32,340 nt of DNA. It comes from JAEXOD01 sp937930275. Its GTDB lineage: Bacteria; Bacteroidota; Ignavibacteria; Ignavibacteriales; Melioribacteraceae. Both the position numbers and the translations under genes were made by a program. Below the pieces are notes generated by a model. That model saw only the letters and a list, made by a program, of their open reading frames with translations, was not told the origin of the DNA and ran no database searches. Positions 23,673 to 31,477 of this stretch are shown piece by piece (the stretch's first letter is position 1; each line of letters starts with the position of its first letter). The stretch spans positions 1 through 32,340 of the forward strand of contig DAIMZL010000027.1 in NCBI GenBank assembly GCA_036733965.1, read 5' to 3'.

Positions 23673-24488
23673 ATGGTAAAAACAATTTTAATTACCGGAA
23701 GTACAGACGGAATTGGGAAAAGAACTGCCGAAATATTGGCAAATATGGGGCATAAGGTAATAATTCACGGGCGTAATAAAAATAAATGTATAACCACAGT
23801 CGAAGAAATAAAAGAAGCAACGGGAAACTCTTTAATTGAGTATCTTGTAGCCGATTTATCTTCTTTTACTTCAGTCAAAAAATCAGTCGGAGAATTTATA
23901 AATAAAAACAGAAAACTGGATGTTTTAATAAATAATGCAGGGGTTTACAAAAAAGAAAAATCTTTTACAGAAGACGGTTACGAAGAAACTTTTGCCGTAA
24001 ATCATCTTTCGGTATTTATTTTAACCGGTATGCTTTTACCTTTAATAAAAAATGGTTCGCCTGCCCGTATTATAAATGTAAGTTCAATGGCGCACGAAAG
24101 AGCTAAATTTAATATTGAAGATATAAACTTTACCAACAGATATAATGATTATATAGCTTACGCAAATAGCAAACTTGCAAACATTCTATTCACAAATTAT
24201 CTGGCGGCTAAATTACCGACAAATGAAATTACGGTTAACAGCTTACATCCCGGAGTTATAACAACAAAACTATTGAAAGAAGGATTTGGTATATCCGGTT
24301 CATCACTCGATGAAGGTGCGGCTACTTCCGTATATTTAGCAACAAACGAAGATGTCAAAAATATTACAGGCAAATATTTTGTAAAAAAAGCTATAGCAAA
24401 TACATCAAAAAGTGCACAGGATATTAAATTAGCAGCCGAATTATGGAGTTTAAGCGAAAAAATTACAGGAATTAATTATCCTTTGTAG
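23673..24488 (+). CDS. SDR family NAD(P)-dependent oxidoreductase
   Basis: A 271-residue classical short-chain dehydrogenase/reductase. The dinucleotide-binding glycine motif is TGSTDGIG (8-15), and HGRN at 32-35 suggests NADP(H) preference. NNAG lies at 87-90. The catalytic triad is Ser137/138 (INVSSMA), Tyr163 and Lys167 (YANSK), followed by LHPGVITT. The C-terminal part resembles the retinol-dehydrogenase/WWOX-like subgroup. The substrate is not predictable. AAAGAG precedes the ATG. Its last 17 bp overlap the 3' end of the convergent sigma-54 regulator gene. Confidence 0.92.
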   Translation: MVKTILITGSTDGIGKRTAEILANMGHKVIIHGRNKNKCITTVEEIKEATGNSLIEYLVADLSSFTSVKKSVGEFINKNRKLDVLINNAGVYKKEKSFTEDGYEETFAVNHLSVFILTGMLLPLIKNGSPARIINVSSMAHERAKFNIEDINFTNRYNDYIAYANSKLANILFTNYLAAKLPTNEITVNSLHPGVITTKLLKEGFGISGSSLDEGAATSVYLATNEDVKNITGKYFVKKAIANTSKSAQDIKLAAELWSLSEKITGINYPL

Positions 24489-25839
24489 ATTTTGTAGGTA
24501 TTCCCAATTCTTCCATTTTACGATATAACGATGATAATCCGATATTAAGTGCTTTGGCTGCTTCGTCTTTATTAAAATCCAACTTTTTAATTATTTTTAA
24601 TATATGGTCTTTCTCAAATTTCCGCAAAGCATCTTTTAATGAATCGGGAAAATCCATGCTTGCTTCATTTCCCTTTAAATTATCCGACATCTCATTTATC
24701 GAAATATAACTATCACGTGCAAATATCACAGCTCGTTCTATAACATTTTCAAGTTCTCTTACCCCTCCGCGCCAATTATGCATCATCAATAAACGTAATG
24801 CATCGTTATTTATTCCTATTATTTTTTTGCCCATTTCTTTTGAATAATGCTCGATAAAATGATTTACTAATAGCGGAATATCTTCTTTACGTTCGTTTAA
24901 CGGAGGAAGATTAATTTCAACAACGTTTAATCTATAATACAAATCCTCTCTAAACTCGCCGGATTGTGATTTTTCAAACAAATTTTGGTTAGTTGCAGCT
25001 ATAATTCGTACATTAGTAGTAACCGGTTTAATTGATCCTACGGGATAAAACTCTTTATCTTCAATTGCTCGCAACAACTTAACTTGCAAATTTAAGGGTA
25101 ATTCACCAATTTCGTCTAAAAACAAAGTTCCGCCGTCTGCGGCTTTAAATAATCCGATTTTATCTTCTGTTGCCCCGGTAAATGCCCCTTTTTTATGACC
25201 AAAAAGTTCGCTTTCAATCAAATTTTCTGCAATAGCTCCGCAATTTACGGGTAAAAATATATTGTCTTTCCTATTACTTTTTTGGTGAATAGCTTTTGCA
25301 ACAAGCTCTTTGCCGGTTCCGCTTTTACCTGTAATTAGTATATTACTATTTGTCGGTGCAACTTGTTCAATCACATCAAAAACTTTAATTATAGATTCAC
25401 TTTTACCGATTAAATTAACATAGCCTATTTCGGAAGATATTCTTTTCCTCAACGCAATGTTTTCGGAAACAAGACTTCTAAAGTCAAACAATCTTTTTAT
25501 TCGTATCAGTAAATCATCAAACTCAACCGGCTTAATCAAATAATCGTATGCACCGCTTCTTAATGCCTGAATAGCGCTTGTAATACTTGCATAAGCAGTC
25601 ATAATAATAAAATAGGTTTCGGGGGAAATTTTACTCCCTTTTTCTAAAAGTTCCATACCGTCCAATTTGGGCATTTTTATATCGCTTATTACAAGGTCAA
25701 AATTTTCGCTTGATAATCTATTAAGTGCCTCTTCTCCGTCTGCAGCAGTGTATGTTTCGTATCCTTCATCATCTAAAATAATTTTTATTGAATCCCGAAT
25801 AGATTTTTCATCATCAGCTATTAAAATTCTTTTACTCAT
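24472..25839 (-). CDS. Sigma-54-dependent response regulator, NtrC family
   Basis: A 455-residue transcription activator for RNA polymerase with sigma-54. The receiver domain (3-120) has Asp9/Asp10, phospho-acceptor Asp53 (ISDIKMPKLDG) and KPVEF. The AAA+ domain (about 142-365) has Walker A GKSGTGKE (171-178), the sigma-54-contact loop GAFTGA (218-223), Walker B TLFLDE (238-243) and the ELFGHKKG switch. The C-terminal Fis-type helix-turn-helix is FNKDEAAKALNIGLSSLYRKMEELG (about 423-447). The ATG overlaps the kinase stop by ATGA, so the kinase upstream is almost certainly its partner. The target genes are unknown. No sigma-54 site (TGGCAC-N5-TTGC) was obvious in the window. Confidence 0.96.
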   Translation of the reverse strand: MSKRILIADDEKSIRDSIKIILDDEGYETYTAADGEEALNRLSSENFDLVISDIKMPKLDGMELLEKGSKISPETYFIIMTAYASITSAIQALRSGAYDYLIKPVEFDDLLIRIKRLFDFRSLVSENIALRKRISSEIGYVNLIGKSESIIKVFDVIEQVAPTNSNILITGKSGTGKELVAKAIHQKSNRKDNIFLPVNCGAIAENLIESELFGHKKGAFTGATEDKIGLFKAADGGTLFLDEIGELPLNLQVKLLRAIEDKEFYPVGSIKPVTTNVRIIAATNQNLFEKSQSGEFREDLYYRLNVVEINLPPLNERKEDIPLLVNHFIEHYSKEMGKKIIGINNDALRLLMMHNWRGGVRELENVIERAVIFARDSYISINEMSDNLKGNEASMDFPDSLKDALRKFEKDHILKIIKKLDFNKDEAAKALNIGLSSLYRKMEELGIPTKSTKDN

Positions 25840-27350
25840 AACATAATTCCTTGATTTAGCTCAATAGGTAGTTTAACGGTAAATCTACTTCCTTTACCGG
25901 GGATACTTTCAACAAGTATATCCCCTCCAAATTTTTTAACAATTCCATAACTTATGGATAAACCGAGTCCCGTTCCTTTTCCGACTTCTTTAGTTGTAAA
26001 AAACGGCTCGAAAAGTTTAGCAATAACATCCGGCTCAATTCCTACTCCGTTATCGCTAATTATAACATATACAAAATTATTATCATTTAAGCTTTCTACA
26101 CTTACCGTACCTGTTCCGTTAATGGCGTCTAAAGCATTAATTAAAATATTAACAAATACTTGCAACAGTCTATCAGGAACAATTTCGACATACGGTAATT
26201 CGGTACTTAATTTAATCTGAAAATCGACCTTTTTAACCCTTTTATCATATTTTACAATTCCTATTGCCGTTTTAATTATATCGGTAATTTGAGTAGGTGC
26301 TTTTTTATCACTCGGAGGACGAGAAAAATCCACCAATTCTCTAACTATTTTAGAAATTCTATCAATATTTTCTTTGATGTTTGCCAATTGTTCTTTATAA
26401 AACGGGTCGGTACTTTTTCTTTGTAAAATTTGTACAATTGATGAAATGGAAGTTAAGGGATTTCCTATTTCATGAGCAACACCTGCCGCCAATTGACCGA
26501 TTACCGCAAGTTTTTCGGACTGATCAACTTGGTTTTGCAGTTTTTTCACTTCTGTATTATCTTCAATAATTACGGTTCTTCCTACATAATTTCCGTTTTT
26601 ACCCTGCAACTTATTTACCGAAAGACTTACCGTTATCTTTTCCCCTTTTTTGGTCATTCTTTCGGTTTCATTAATCTTATAATGCCCCTTGTTTATAATT
26701 TCGCTTTTTATTTCATTTAGCTCGTTAAAATAAGCTTCATAAGGAGGCAATAAAAAAGAAGACGGTTTGCCTATAACCTCTGTTTCCGTATAACCGAAAA
26801 TTTTTTCCGCTCCTTTATTCCAAGCCATAATTTTTTCGTTTTCGTCAATTACAATTATTGCACTATCAGAAGCATGTAAGATGTTTAATAAGTAATGTTG
26901 ATTACTTTCTAATTTAGAAGCAAGTCTATCCCGTTCGCTTGTTAGTTCTTTCATTTGTACTTCTTGATGAAGCATACCGTAACGGGCAAATATTTGCTCC
27001 ATAATTTCATCTAAAAATCCCAACAATACAAGCGAATCGAACTTAGCCGAGTTTTCTTTTTCCAAATACGATAAAAGTGCGTACCTTCCCTGACTAAAAA
27101 ACTGACTTATTTCAAGCAAATTTAATTTTGCATTACTAAATAAAGTGTACGATTCAATTAAATAATGGTCTATTTTTGTATAATCCGCAGTCTCTATTAC
27201 TTTTATTATTCCTTCAAGGCTGTTTTTTACAAAGTGCTCGATAGCTTCTTTTGTAACCTTTCCGTTGAACTGTTTAATTAATATTTGAGACCAATATTCA
27301 ATTATTTCGTCAAAATATTTTTTTAATATTTTTAGTATTAAATTTTTCAT
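25836..27350 (-). CDS. Soluble PAS sensor histidine kinase
   Basis: A 504-residue kinase, probable partner of the NtrC-type regulator. Residues 1-130 form a helical RsbR/RsbRD-like N-terminal sensor region (KQFNGKVTKEAIEHFV). A short coiled coil (about 130-150) leads to a PAS domain (about 152-270; SAIIVIDENEKIMAWNKGAEKIFGYTETEVIGK). The HisKA domain has phospho-acceptor His293 in AAGVAHEIGNPLTSI. The HATPase domain has N box (VFVNILINALDAI), SDNGVGIE, FEPFFTTKEVGKGTGLGLSI and GSRFTVKLP. There are no membrane segments, so it reads an internal signal. The start ATG overlaps the flavoprotein stop codon (ATGA) and its stop overlaps the regulator start. Confidence 0.95.
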   Translation of the reverse strand: MKNLILKILKKYFDEIIEYWSQILIKQFNGKVTKEAIEHFVKNSLEGIIKVIETADYTKIDHYLIESYTLFSNAKLNLLEISQFFSQGRYALLSYLEKENSAKFDSLVLLGFLDEIMEQIFARYGMLHQEVQMKELTSERDRLASKLESNQHYLLNILHASDSAIIVIDENEKIMAWNKGAEKIFGYTETEVIGKPSSFLLPPYEAYFNELNEIKSEIINKGHYKINETERMTKKGEKITVSLSVNKLQGKNGNYVGRTVIIEDNTEVKKLQNQVDQSEKLAVIGQLAAGVAHEIGNPLTSISSIVQILQRKSTDPFYKEQLANIKENIDRISKIVRELVDFSRPPSDKKAPTQITDIIKTAIGIVKYDKRVKKVDFQIKLSTELPYVEIVPDRLLQVFVNILINALDAINGTGTVSVESLNDNNFVYVIISDNGVGIEPDVIAKLFEPFFTTKEVGKGTGLGLSISYGIVKKFGGDILVESIPGKGSRFTVKLPIELNQGIML

Positions 27351-27919
27351 CTATTAAAAAACACCTTCGCAATATCTAATAATAAAGAAGGTTTATTAAA
27401 TAACGCTGTTTTAAATAAATTTCCGAGCGTTCTTTCATTAAGCGGAACTTTATTAAATGCTTTTGCAATATCATTAAATTTATTATCGTCAAAATTATAA
27501 ATTCCCTCTTTAATCCTATCAAAAACAACATGTCTTTTGCCTAATCTATCATTCCAAGCTTTATCATAAGTTAATATATAATCTAAATTTTTAGAATTTA
27601 GAGCTTCGGCAGCAATAGTACCGGCAATTTTTCCGCCAATCATACCGCTTATAATTCCTCCGCCGGAAAGCGGATTTACTTGATGAGCTGCATCGCCTAC
27701 AAGCATCAATCCGTTTGCAGATATTTTTTTATGAGTAACGGCACATGGTACGCCGCCCGCTATTTTTGTCAATACTGATACATTTGGATAGTATGCATTT
27801 AAAAACTCATCCAAATATTTTTTCGCACTTTTTTTCTTTCCTATTGCACCGCTTATACCTAAACCGATATTAGCACTTCTATTTCCCTTTGGAAAAATCC
27901 AAAGATAACCGTTAGGGGC
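27347..27919 (-). CDS. Geranylgeranyl reductase family flavoprotein, 5' part lost in the gap
   Basis: Only the C-terminal 190 residues are present; the N-terminal FAD-binding half would lie in or beyond the N run. The visible part shows GYLWIFPKGNRSANIGLG, GGVPCAVTHKKISANGLMLVGDAAHQVNPLSGGGIISGMIGG and LTYDKAWNDRLGKRH. This is the signature of the geranylgeranyl reductase family (FAD-contact GDAA motif followed by NPLSGGGI). These enzymes saturate isoprenoid double bonds in chlorophyll side chains, archaeal lipids, quinones or carotenoids; the substrate here is unknown. It is the upstream gene of the three-gene unit with the kinase and regulator, joined by a 4-bp overlap. It is incomplete because of the assembly, not necessarily in the organism. 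Confidence 0.88.
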   Translation of the reverse strand, partial: APNGYLWIFPKGNRSANIGLGISGAIGKKKSAKKYLDEFLNAYYPNVSVLTKIAGGVPCAVTHKKISANGLMLVGDAAHQVNPLSGGGIISGMIGGKIAGTIAAEALNSKNLDYILTYDKAWNDRLGKRHVVFDRIKEGIYNFDDNKFNDIAKAFNKVPLNERTLGNLFKTALFNKPSLLLDIAKVFFNR

Positions 27920-28019
27920 NNNNNNNNNNNNNNNNNNNNNNNNNNNNNNNNNNNNNNNNNNNNNNNNNNNNNNNNNNNNNNNNNNNNNNNNNNNNNNNNN
28001 NNNNNNNNNNNNNNNNNNN
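27920..28019. other. Assembly gap of exactly 100 Ns
   Basis: A run of 100 ambiguous bases is the conventional placeholder for a scaffold gap of unknown length. The true sequence should contain at least the first half of the flavoprotein gene. Linkage between the left and right sides is therefore inferred by the assembler. Confidence 0.97.
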
Positions 28020-28020
28020 G

Positions 28021-28073
28021 TTAAGTGTTAAATAATAATGTTGAGTTTTAAGTGTTTAATGTTAAATAATAAT
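28021..28073. repeat. Degenerate AT-rich direct repeats beside the gap
   Basis: GTTAAATAATAAT occurs at 28027-28039 and again at 28061-28073. TTAAGTGTT occurs at 28021-28029 and 28048-28056. These imperfect TTAAGTGTT/AATGTTAAAT units look like the edge of a tandem repeat continuing into the gap, which may be why assembly failed there. Confidence 0.5.
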
Positions 28074-28093
28074 CGAGAATGTTATACATTGGT

Positions 28094-28125
28094 TTTGACA
28101 ATATTTTTTTAATATCTTAAATTAC
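28094..28125 (+). promoter_or_regulatory. Possible promoter of the carotenoid-tailoring operon
   Basis: TTTG (28094-28097) and TAAATTAC (28118-28125, a partial match to TAnnTTTG) are 20 bp apart, the spacing of Bacteroidota promoters. The site lies about 100 bp before the first gene. The -7 match is imperfect. Confidence 0.3.
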
Positions 28126-28228
28126 CGGTATAACTTTACAATTTTTTAATAACATATACATAAGCACCATTAAATGCAACTAAAGCGATACCTAATTTGT
28201 TCCAATAAAAATAATTAACTTAACAATA

Positions 28229-28876
28229 ATGATAACAGCCGATCATAAATATTGGGCACGTTTTGTGTTCAATCTATATATTGATAAACAATTCAAAAAT
28301 TATTTTAACGGTTTTAAAATTGTTAACCACTTGCCTGTTATTGATAAAAATAAAAGTTTAATAGTTTTACCCAACCACTTTAGTTGGTGGGACGGCTTTT
28401 TAATTGATTATATAAACAGAAAGTTAATTAATCGTAAATTTTACATATTGATGCTGGAAGAACAGCTTAATAGATACTGGTTTTTTCAAAAACTTGGAGC
28501 TTTTTCTATTAATCAAAATAATCCCAAAAGCATTATAGAAACAAGTCTATATTTCAAACAACTTTTAAAATTTAACAATAGTCTTATTTCATTCTACATT
28601 CAAGGTAAAATAGAACCTTTTGGGTATGAAAATATTACGATAAAAAACGGGATTAAAATTTTTATTAAGGGAAACGAACAAAACACGCAGCTGCTTCCTA
28701 TTAGTTTTAAATTTCAATATTACGAAGATAAAAAACCGGATATTTTATGTCGATTCGGTAATGTTTTAAATGCTACCGACAAAAACATTGATAAATTAAT
28801 AAAAAGAGAATTTTTAGATAATTTGAAAAATCTTGATTTAGCATCAATAAATAAAAATTGGATTGAAACTATTTAA
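28229..28876 (+). CDS. Lysophospholipid acyltransferase (PlsC-like) family protein
   Basis: A 215-residue acyltransferase with the HX4D catalytic motif His50-FSWW-Asp55 in VLPNHFSWWDGF. A second block, LISFYIQGKIEPFG (about 119-132), stands where PlsC enzymes have FPEGxR. That loop is altered (YIQGKIEP), so substrate binding may differ from true lysophosphatidate acyltransferases. As first gene of an operon with a glycosyltransferase, a CruF and a CrtW, it is best read as a candidate that adds a fatty acyl chain to a carotenoid glycoside, comparable in role to CruD of green sulfur bacteria. That role is inference. The stop and the next start overlap by one base (TAATG). Confidence 0.83.
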   Translation: MITADHKYWARFVFNLYIDKQFKNYFNGFKIVNHLPVIDKNKSLIVLPNHFSWWDGFLIDYINRKLINRKFYILMLEEQLNRYWFFQKLGAFSINQNNPKSIIETSLYFKQLLKFNNSLISFYIQGKIEPFGYENITIKNGIKIFIKGNEQNTQLLPISFKFQYYEDKKPDILCRFGNVLNATDKNIDKLIKREFLDNLKNLDLASINKNWIETI

Positions 28877-29973
28877 TGGAAATTTTATTTTACCTATTAT
28901 TAACATTAAATTTGACAGTAATTTTTATAATAACTATTAACTTAGTTACGGCTCCTAAACTTTATAATAAAAACAGCAATTTAGAAAACAACCCGTTAAT
29001 AAGCGTATTAATACCAGCACGCAACGAAGAAAATAACATTGCTAATTGTATAAATTCGGTAATAAATCAAAATTATTCCGATTTTGAGATAATAATTTTA
29101 GATGACGAAAGTAGTGATAACACATACGCGGTTGCAAAACGAATTTCCGAAGGGCGTAAAAACATAAAAATTATAAAAGGAGAACCTTTACCTAAAGGGT
29201 GGCGCGGTAAAAATTGGGCATGCAATATATTACAACAACACGCAAAAGGCAAGTATCTATTATTCTTAGATGCAGACGTTATTATTGCCGAAAATGCGCT
29301 TATTTATAGCATTTATTTAATTAATAAATATAACTTAGATGTACTTTCTTCTTTTCCCACACAAATTACAAGCAGCTTTGGTGAAAAGATAATTGTACCT
29401 TTAATGAAGTGGCTATTACTTTCATTTTTACCGTTAAAATTAGTTTATTCTTCAGATAAAAATTCTTTAATTGCGGCAAACGGTCAATATTTAATGTTTA
29501 GCAAATATGCGTATGATAAAATTGGGGGACATAAACAAGTTTCCGATAAAATAGTTGAAGATATGGAATTTGCATTATTGGCTAAAAATAACAAACTAAA
29601 AATAATGACTACATTGGGAAACAATGCTGTTTTTTGCAAAATGTATAACAGTTTTAGTACTGCCTTTTGGGGCTTTAGTAAAAATTATTTTCCGGGTTTT
29701 AGAATATCTTATATCCCATTTTTGTTATTGCAAGCTCTCTTTTTATTAGTATTTGTTTCTCCTTTCTTTTTAAGTATTTATTTTAGTAAATTTACTATTA
29801 TTGCAGCCGTAATACTTATCGGAAGACTTTTACTCGCTATTATTACAAAAGATAATATTTTTTTTAGTATATTAATGCATATCATTCAGATTATTATACT
29901 TGTTTTAATCGGAATTAACTCAGTTGTTTCGTCAAAAATGAATAGGATTTTATGGAAGGGAAGAAAAATTTAG
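28876..29973 (+). CDS. Membrane glycosyltransferase family 2, probable carotenoid glycosyltransferase
   Basis: A 365-residue GT2 enzyme. One N-terminal helix (about 3-26) precedes the GT-A domain: SVLIPARNEENNIANCINSV, ILDDESSDNT, the metal-binding DAD in LFLDADVII and the acceptor-side KIVEDMEFALLAK. Three or four C-terminal helices (about 275-355) anchor it. The KGWRGKNWACNIL segment is typical of CruG/hopene-associated GT2 proteins. Between an acyltransferase and a CruF hydratase, the likely acceptor is the tertiary 1'-hydroxyl made by CruF. That is an inference from context and parallels the cruF-cruG pair known in cyanobacteria. It overlaps cruF by 22 bp. Confidence 0.87.
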   Translation: MEILFYLLLTLNLTVIFIITINLVTAPKLYNKNSNLENNPLISVLIPARNEENNIANCINSVINQNYSDFEIIILDDESSDNTYAVAKRISEGRKNIKIIKGEPLPKGWRGKNWACNILQQHAKGKYLLFLDADVIIAENALIYSIYLINKYNLDVLSSFPTQITSSFGEKIIVPLMKWLLLSFLPLKLVYSSDKNSLIAANGQYLMFSKYAYDKIGGHKQVSDKIVEDMEFALLAKNNKLKIMTTLGNNAVFCKMYNSFSTAFWGFSKNYFPGFRISYIPFLLLQALFLLVFVSPFFLSIYFSKFTIIAAVILIGRLLLAIITKDNIFFSILMHIIQIIILVLIGINSVVSSKMNRILWKGRKI

Positions 29974-30671
29974 CACAACAAAAGTCGAAGAATTTAAAAA
30001 GTACAGTAAAACAAAGTTTGGATAACGATAAGTCACCCAACGGATTAGATGAAAAATATATAATTATAATCTTCGGTTTGTTTTATTTAGTCGGTACAAT
30101 AGGGCATATTCTTCCTTTAACAAAAAAAATAATGTTTAATCTTACCCCCTATGTATTACTAATTTCTTCATTAGTAGTCTATTTTTATTTTGAATCCAAA
30201 CAAAAAGAAAAATTTAACGTATGGGTAATAGGGACATACATATTTACTTTTATTGCCGAAGCCATAGGAACTAATACGGGCTTACTATTCGGCAAATATA
30301 GCTACACAAACAACTTGGGTTTTAGATTAATGAACGTACCTTTAGTAATAGGACTAAACTGGGTATTTATTGTTTTAGGAAGCATTTTAATTGCTAAAAA
30401 AGCAAAAAAAAATATTTATATAACTTCACTTTTAGCTGCATTAATTACCGTTTTATTTGATATAATTTTAGAGCCGGCTGCTATTAAATTACAATATTGG
30501 AGCTGGTGGCAGGGAAAAATTCCGATTTACAATTATATTACTTGGTTTATTTTATCCGGTGTAATTGCTTATTTTTATTTAAAAAGTGAAATAAAGACTA
30601 AAAATAAACTTCCGATATATTATTTGTTAATTCAAGTTGTGTTTTTTGCAATACTTTTGTTTTTTATGTAA
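29952..30671 (+). CDS. cruF: Carotenoid 1,2-hydratase, CruF type
   Basis: CruF adds water across the terminal 1',2' double bond of acyclic (psi) carotenoid ends, giving a tertiary alcohol that can be glycosylated. The 239-residue protein has a Lys-rich N-terminal tail (about 1-32) and then about seven membrane helices. It shows the DUF422/CruF blocks FIAEAIGTNTGLLFGKYSYTNNLG, NVPLVIGLNWVF, FDIILEPAAIKLQYWSWWQGKIPIYNYITWF. The extended tail comes from the 22-bp overlap with the glycosyltransferase gene; no better internal ATG precedes the first helix. CruF is unrelated to proteobacterial CrtC. The adjoining GT2 and CrtW genes support a carotenoid role. Confidence 0.9.
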   Translation: MEGKKNLAQQKSKNLKSTVKQSLDNDKSPNGLDEKYIIIIFGLFYLVGTIGHILPLTKKIMFNLTPYVLLISSLVVYFYFESKQKEKFNVWVIGTYIFTFIAEAIGTNTGLLFGKYSYTNNLGFRLMNVPLVIGLNWVFIVLGSILIAKKAKKNIYITSLLAALITVLFDIILEPAAIKLQYWSWWQGKIPIYNYITWFILSGVIAYFYLKSEIKTKNKLPIYYLLIQVVFFAILLFFM

Positions 30672-30672
30672 T

Positions 30673-31347
30673 ATGGGAATATTAATAGGGACGTCAATAA
30701 TTTTTGTTTGGTTTATACACCTATTTATAATACTGATGTATGTTAACTTAAATAATAATTATTTTTTGACAGCACTGCACATACTTATACAAGCATATTT
30801 ATATACCGGACTTTTTATTACAGCCCATGACGCAATGCATGGTACCGTATCAAAAAATAAGATGATTAATAATTTAATCGGTAAAACAGCTTCTTTTTTA
30901 TTCGCCGGTTTATCATATAATATACTCCTAAAAAACCACAAACTACACCATAAATATCCGGGTAAGGAACAAGACCCCGATTTTTACGTAAAAAGTCCTA
31001 ATTTTTTTATTTGGTGGTTTATGTTTATTAAAAGATACGCTACTATAGTTCAAATTGTAATAATGGCAATTGCCTTTAATATACTTAAACTTTGGTTTAA
31101 CGAACTACAAATTTGGATATTTTGGGTATTACCTGCCGTTTTAGGAACACTTCAGCTATTTTATTTCGGAACATATAAACCTCATAAATACCCGCATTTA
31201 AAGGAAATGGAACCGCATAATGCCCGAACTTTGAATAAAAATCATATTTGGGCAATGGTTAGTTGTTATTTTTTCGGATATCATCACGAACATCATTCGT
31301 TTCCGTATATACCTTGGTGGAAACTTTACTTAACGAAAAAATCATAA
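30673..31347 (+). CDS. crtW: Beta-carotene ketolase, CrtW type
   Basis: A 224-residue membrane di-iron oxygenase of the fatty-acid-desaturase/CrtW superfamily. The histidine motifs are HDAMH (52-56), KNHKLHH (88-93; His89, 92, 93) and HHEHH (204-208). CrtW-specific stretches include THDAMHG-like AHDAMHGTV, DPDFY after the second box, FWVLPAVLGTLQLFYFGTYKPH, HNARTL and FPYIPWWKL. CrtW introduces a 4-keto group into beta-ionone rings, so the pigment should have one cyclic end. An ATG at 30673 just after the cruF stop is used as start; an upstream TTG frame (30637) inside cruF is rejected. The coding end overlaps the operon's terminator stem. Confidence 0.9.
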   Translation: MGILIGTSIIFVWFIHLFIILMYVNLNNNYFLTALHILIQAYLYTGLFITAHDAMHGTVSKNKMINNLIGKTASFLFAGLSYNILLKNHKLHHKYPGKEQDPDFYVKSPNFFIWWFMFIKRYATIVQIVIMAIAFNILKLWFNELQIWIFWVLPAVLGTLQLFYFGTYKPHKYPHLKEMEPHNARTLNKNHIWAMVSCYFFGYHHEHHSFPYIPWWKLYLTKKS

Positions 31348-31368
31348 GGTTTTTTGATTTTTTTTTTG
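31336..31368 (+). terminator. Terminator of the carotenoid operon
   Basis: AAAAAATCA (31336-31344) pairs with TGATTTTTT (31355-31363), followed by further Ts. The left arm lies inside the last codons of crtW. The stem is AT-rich, so its strength is moderate. Confidence 0.55.
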
Positions 31369-31477
31369 TATTTTTGGCATTAGTTATTATAAATTAATAA
31401 CAACTAAATACCGTATTTAAGTCCGCTTTTACGGGATAAATTACTCTTTGCTATCACTACGTTCGGAGAAAAGTGGC

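Noticed and set aside
30637..30672. TTG-initiated 12-residue extension of CrtW
   Set aside because: It lies wholly inside cruF, has a Cys/Phe-rich composition, and an ATG directly follows the cruF stop.
31348..31477. Possible riboswitch before the ABC permease
   Set aside because: Only a weak TCCG/CGGGA hairpin is visible; no known riboswitch core could be recognised.
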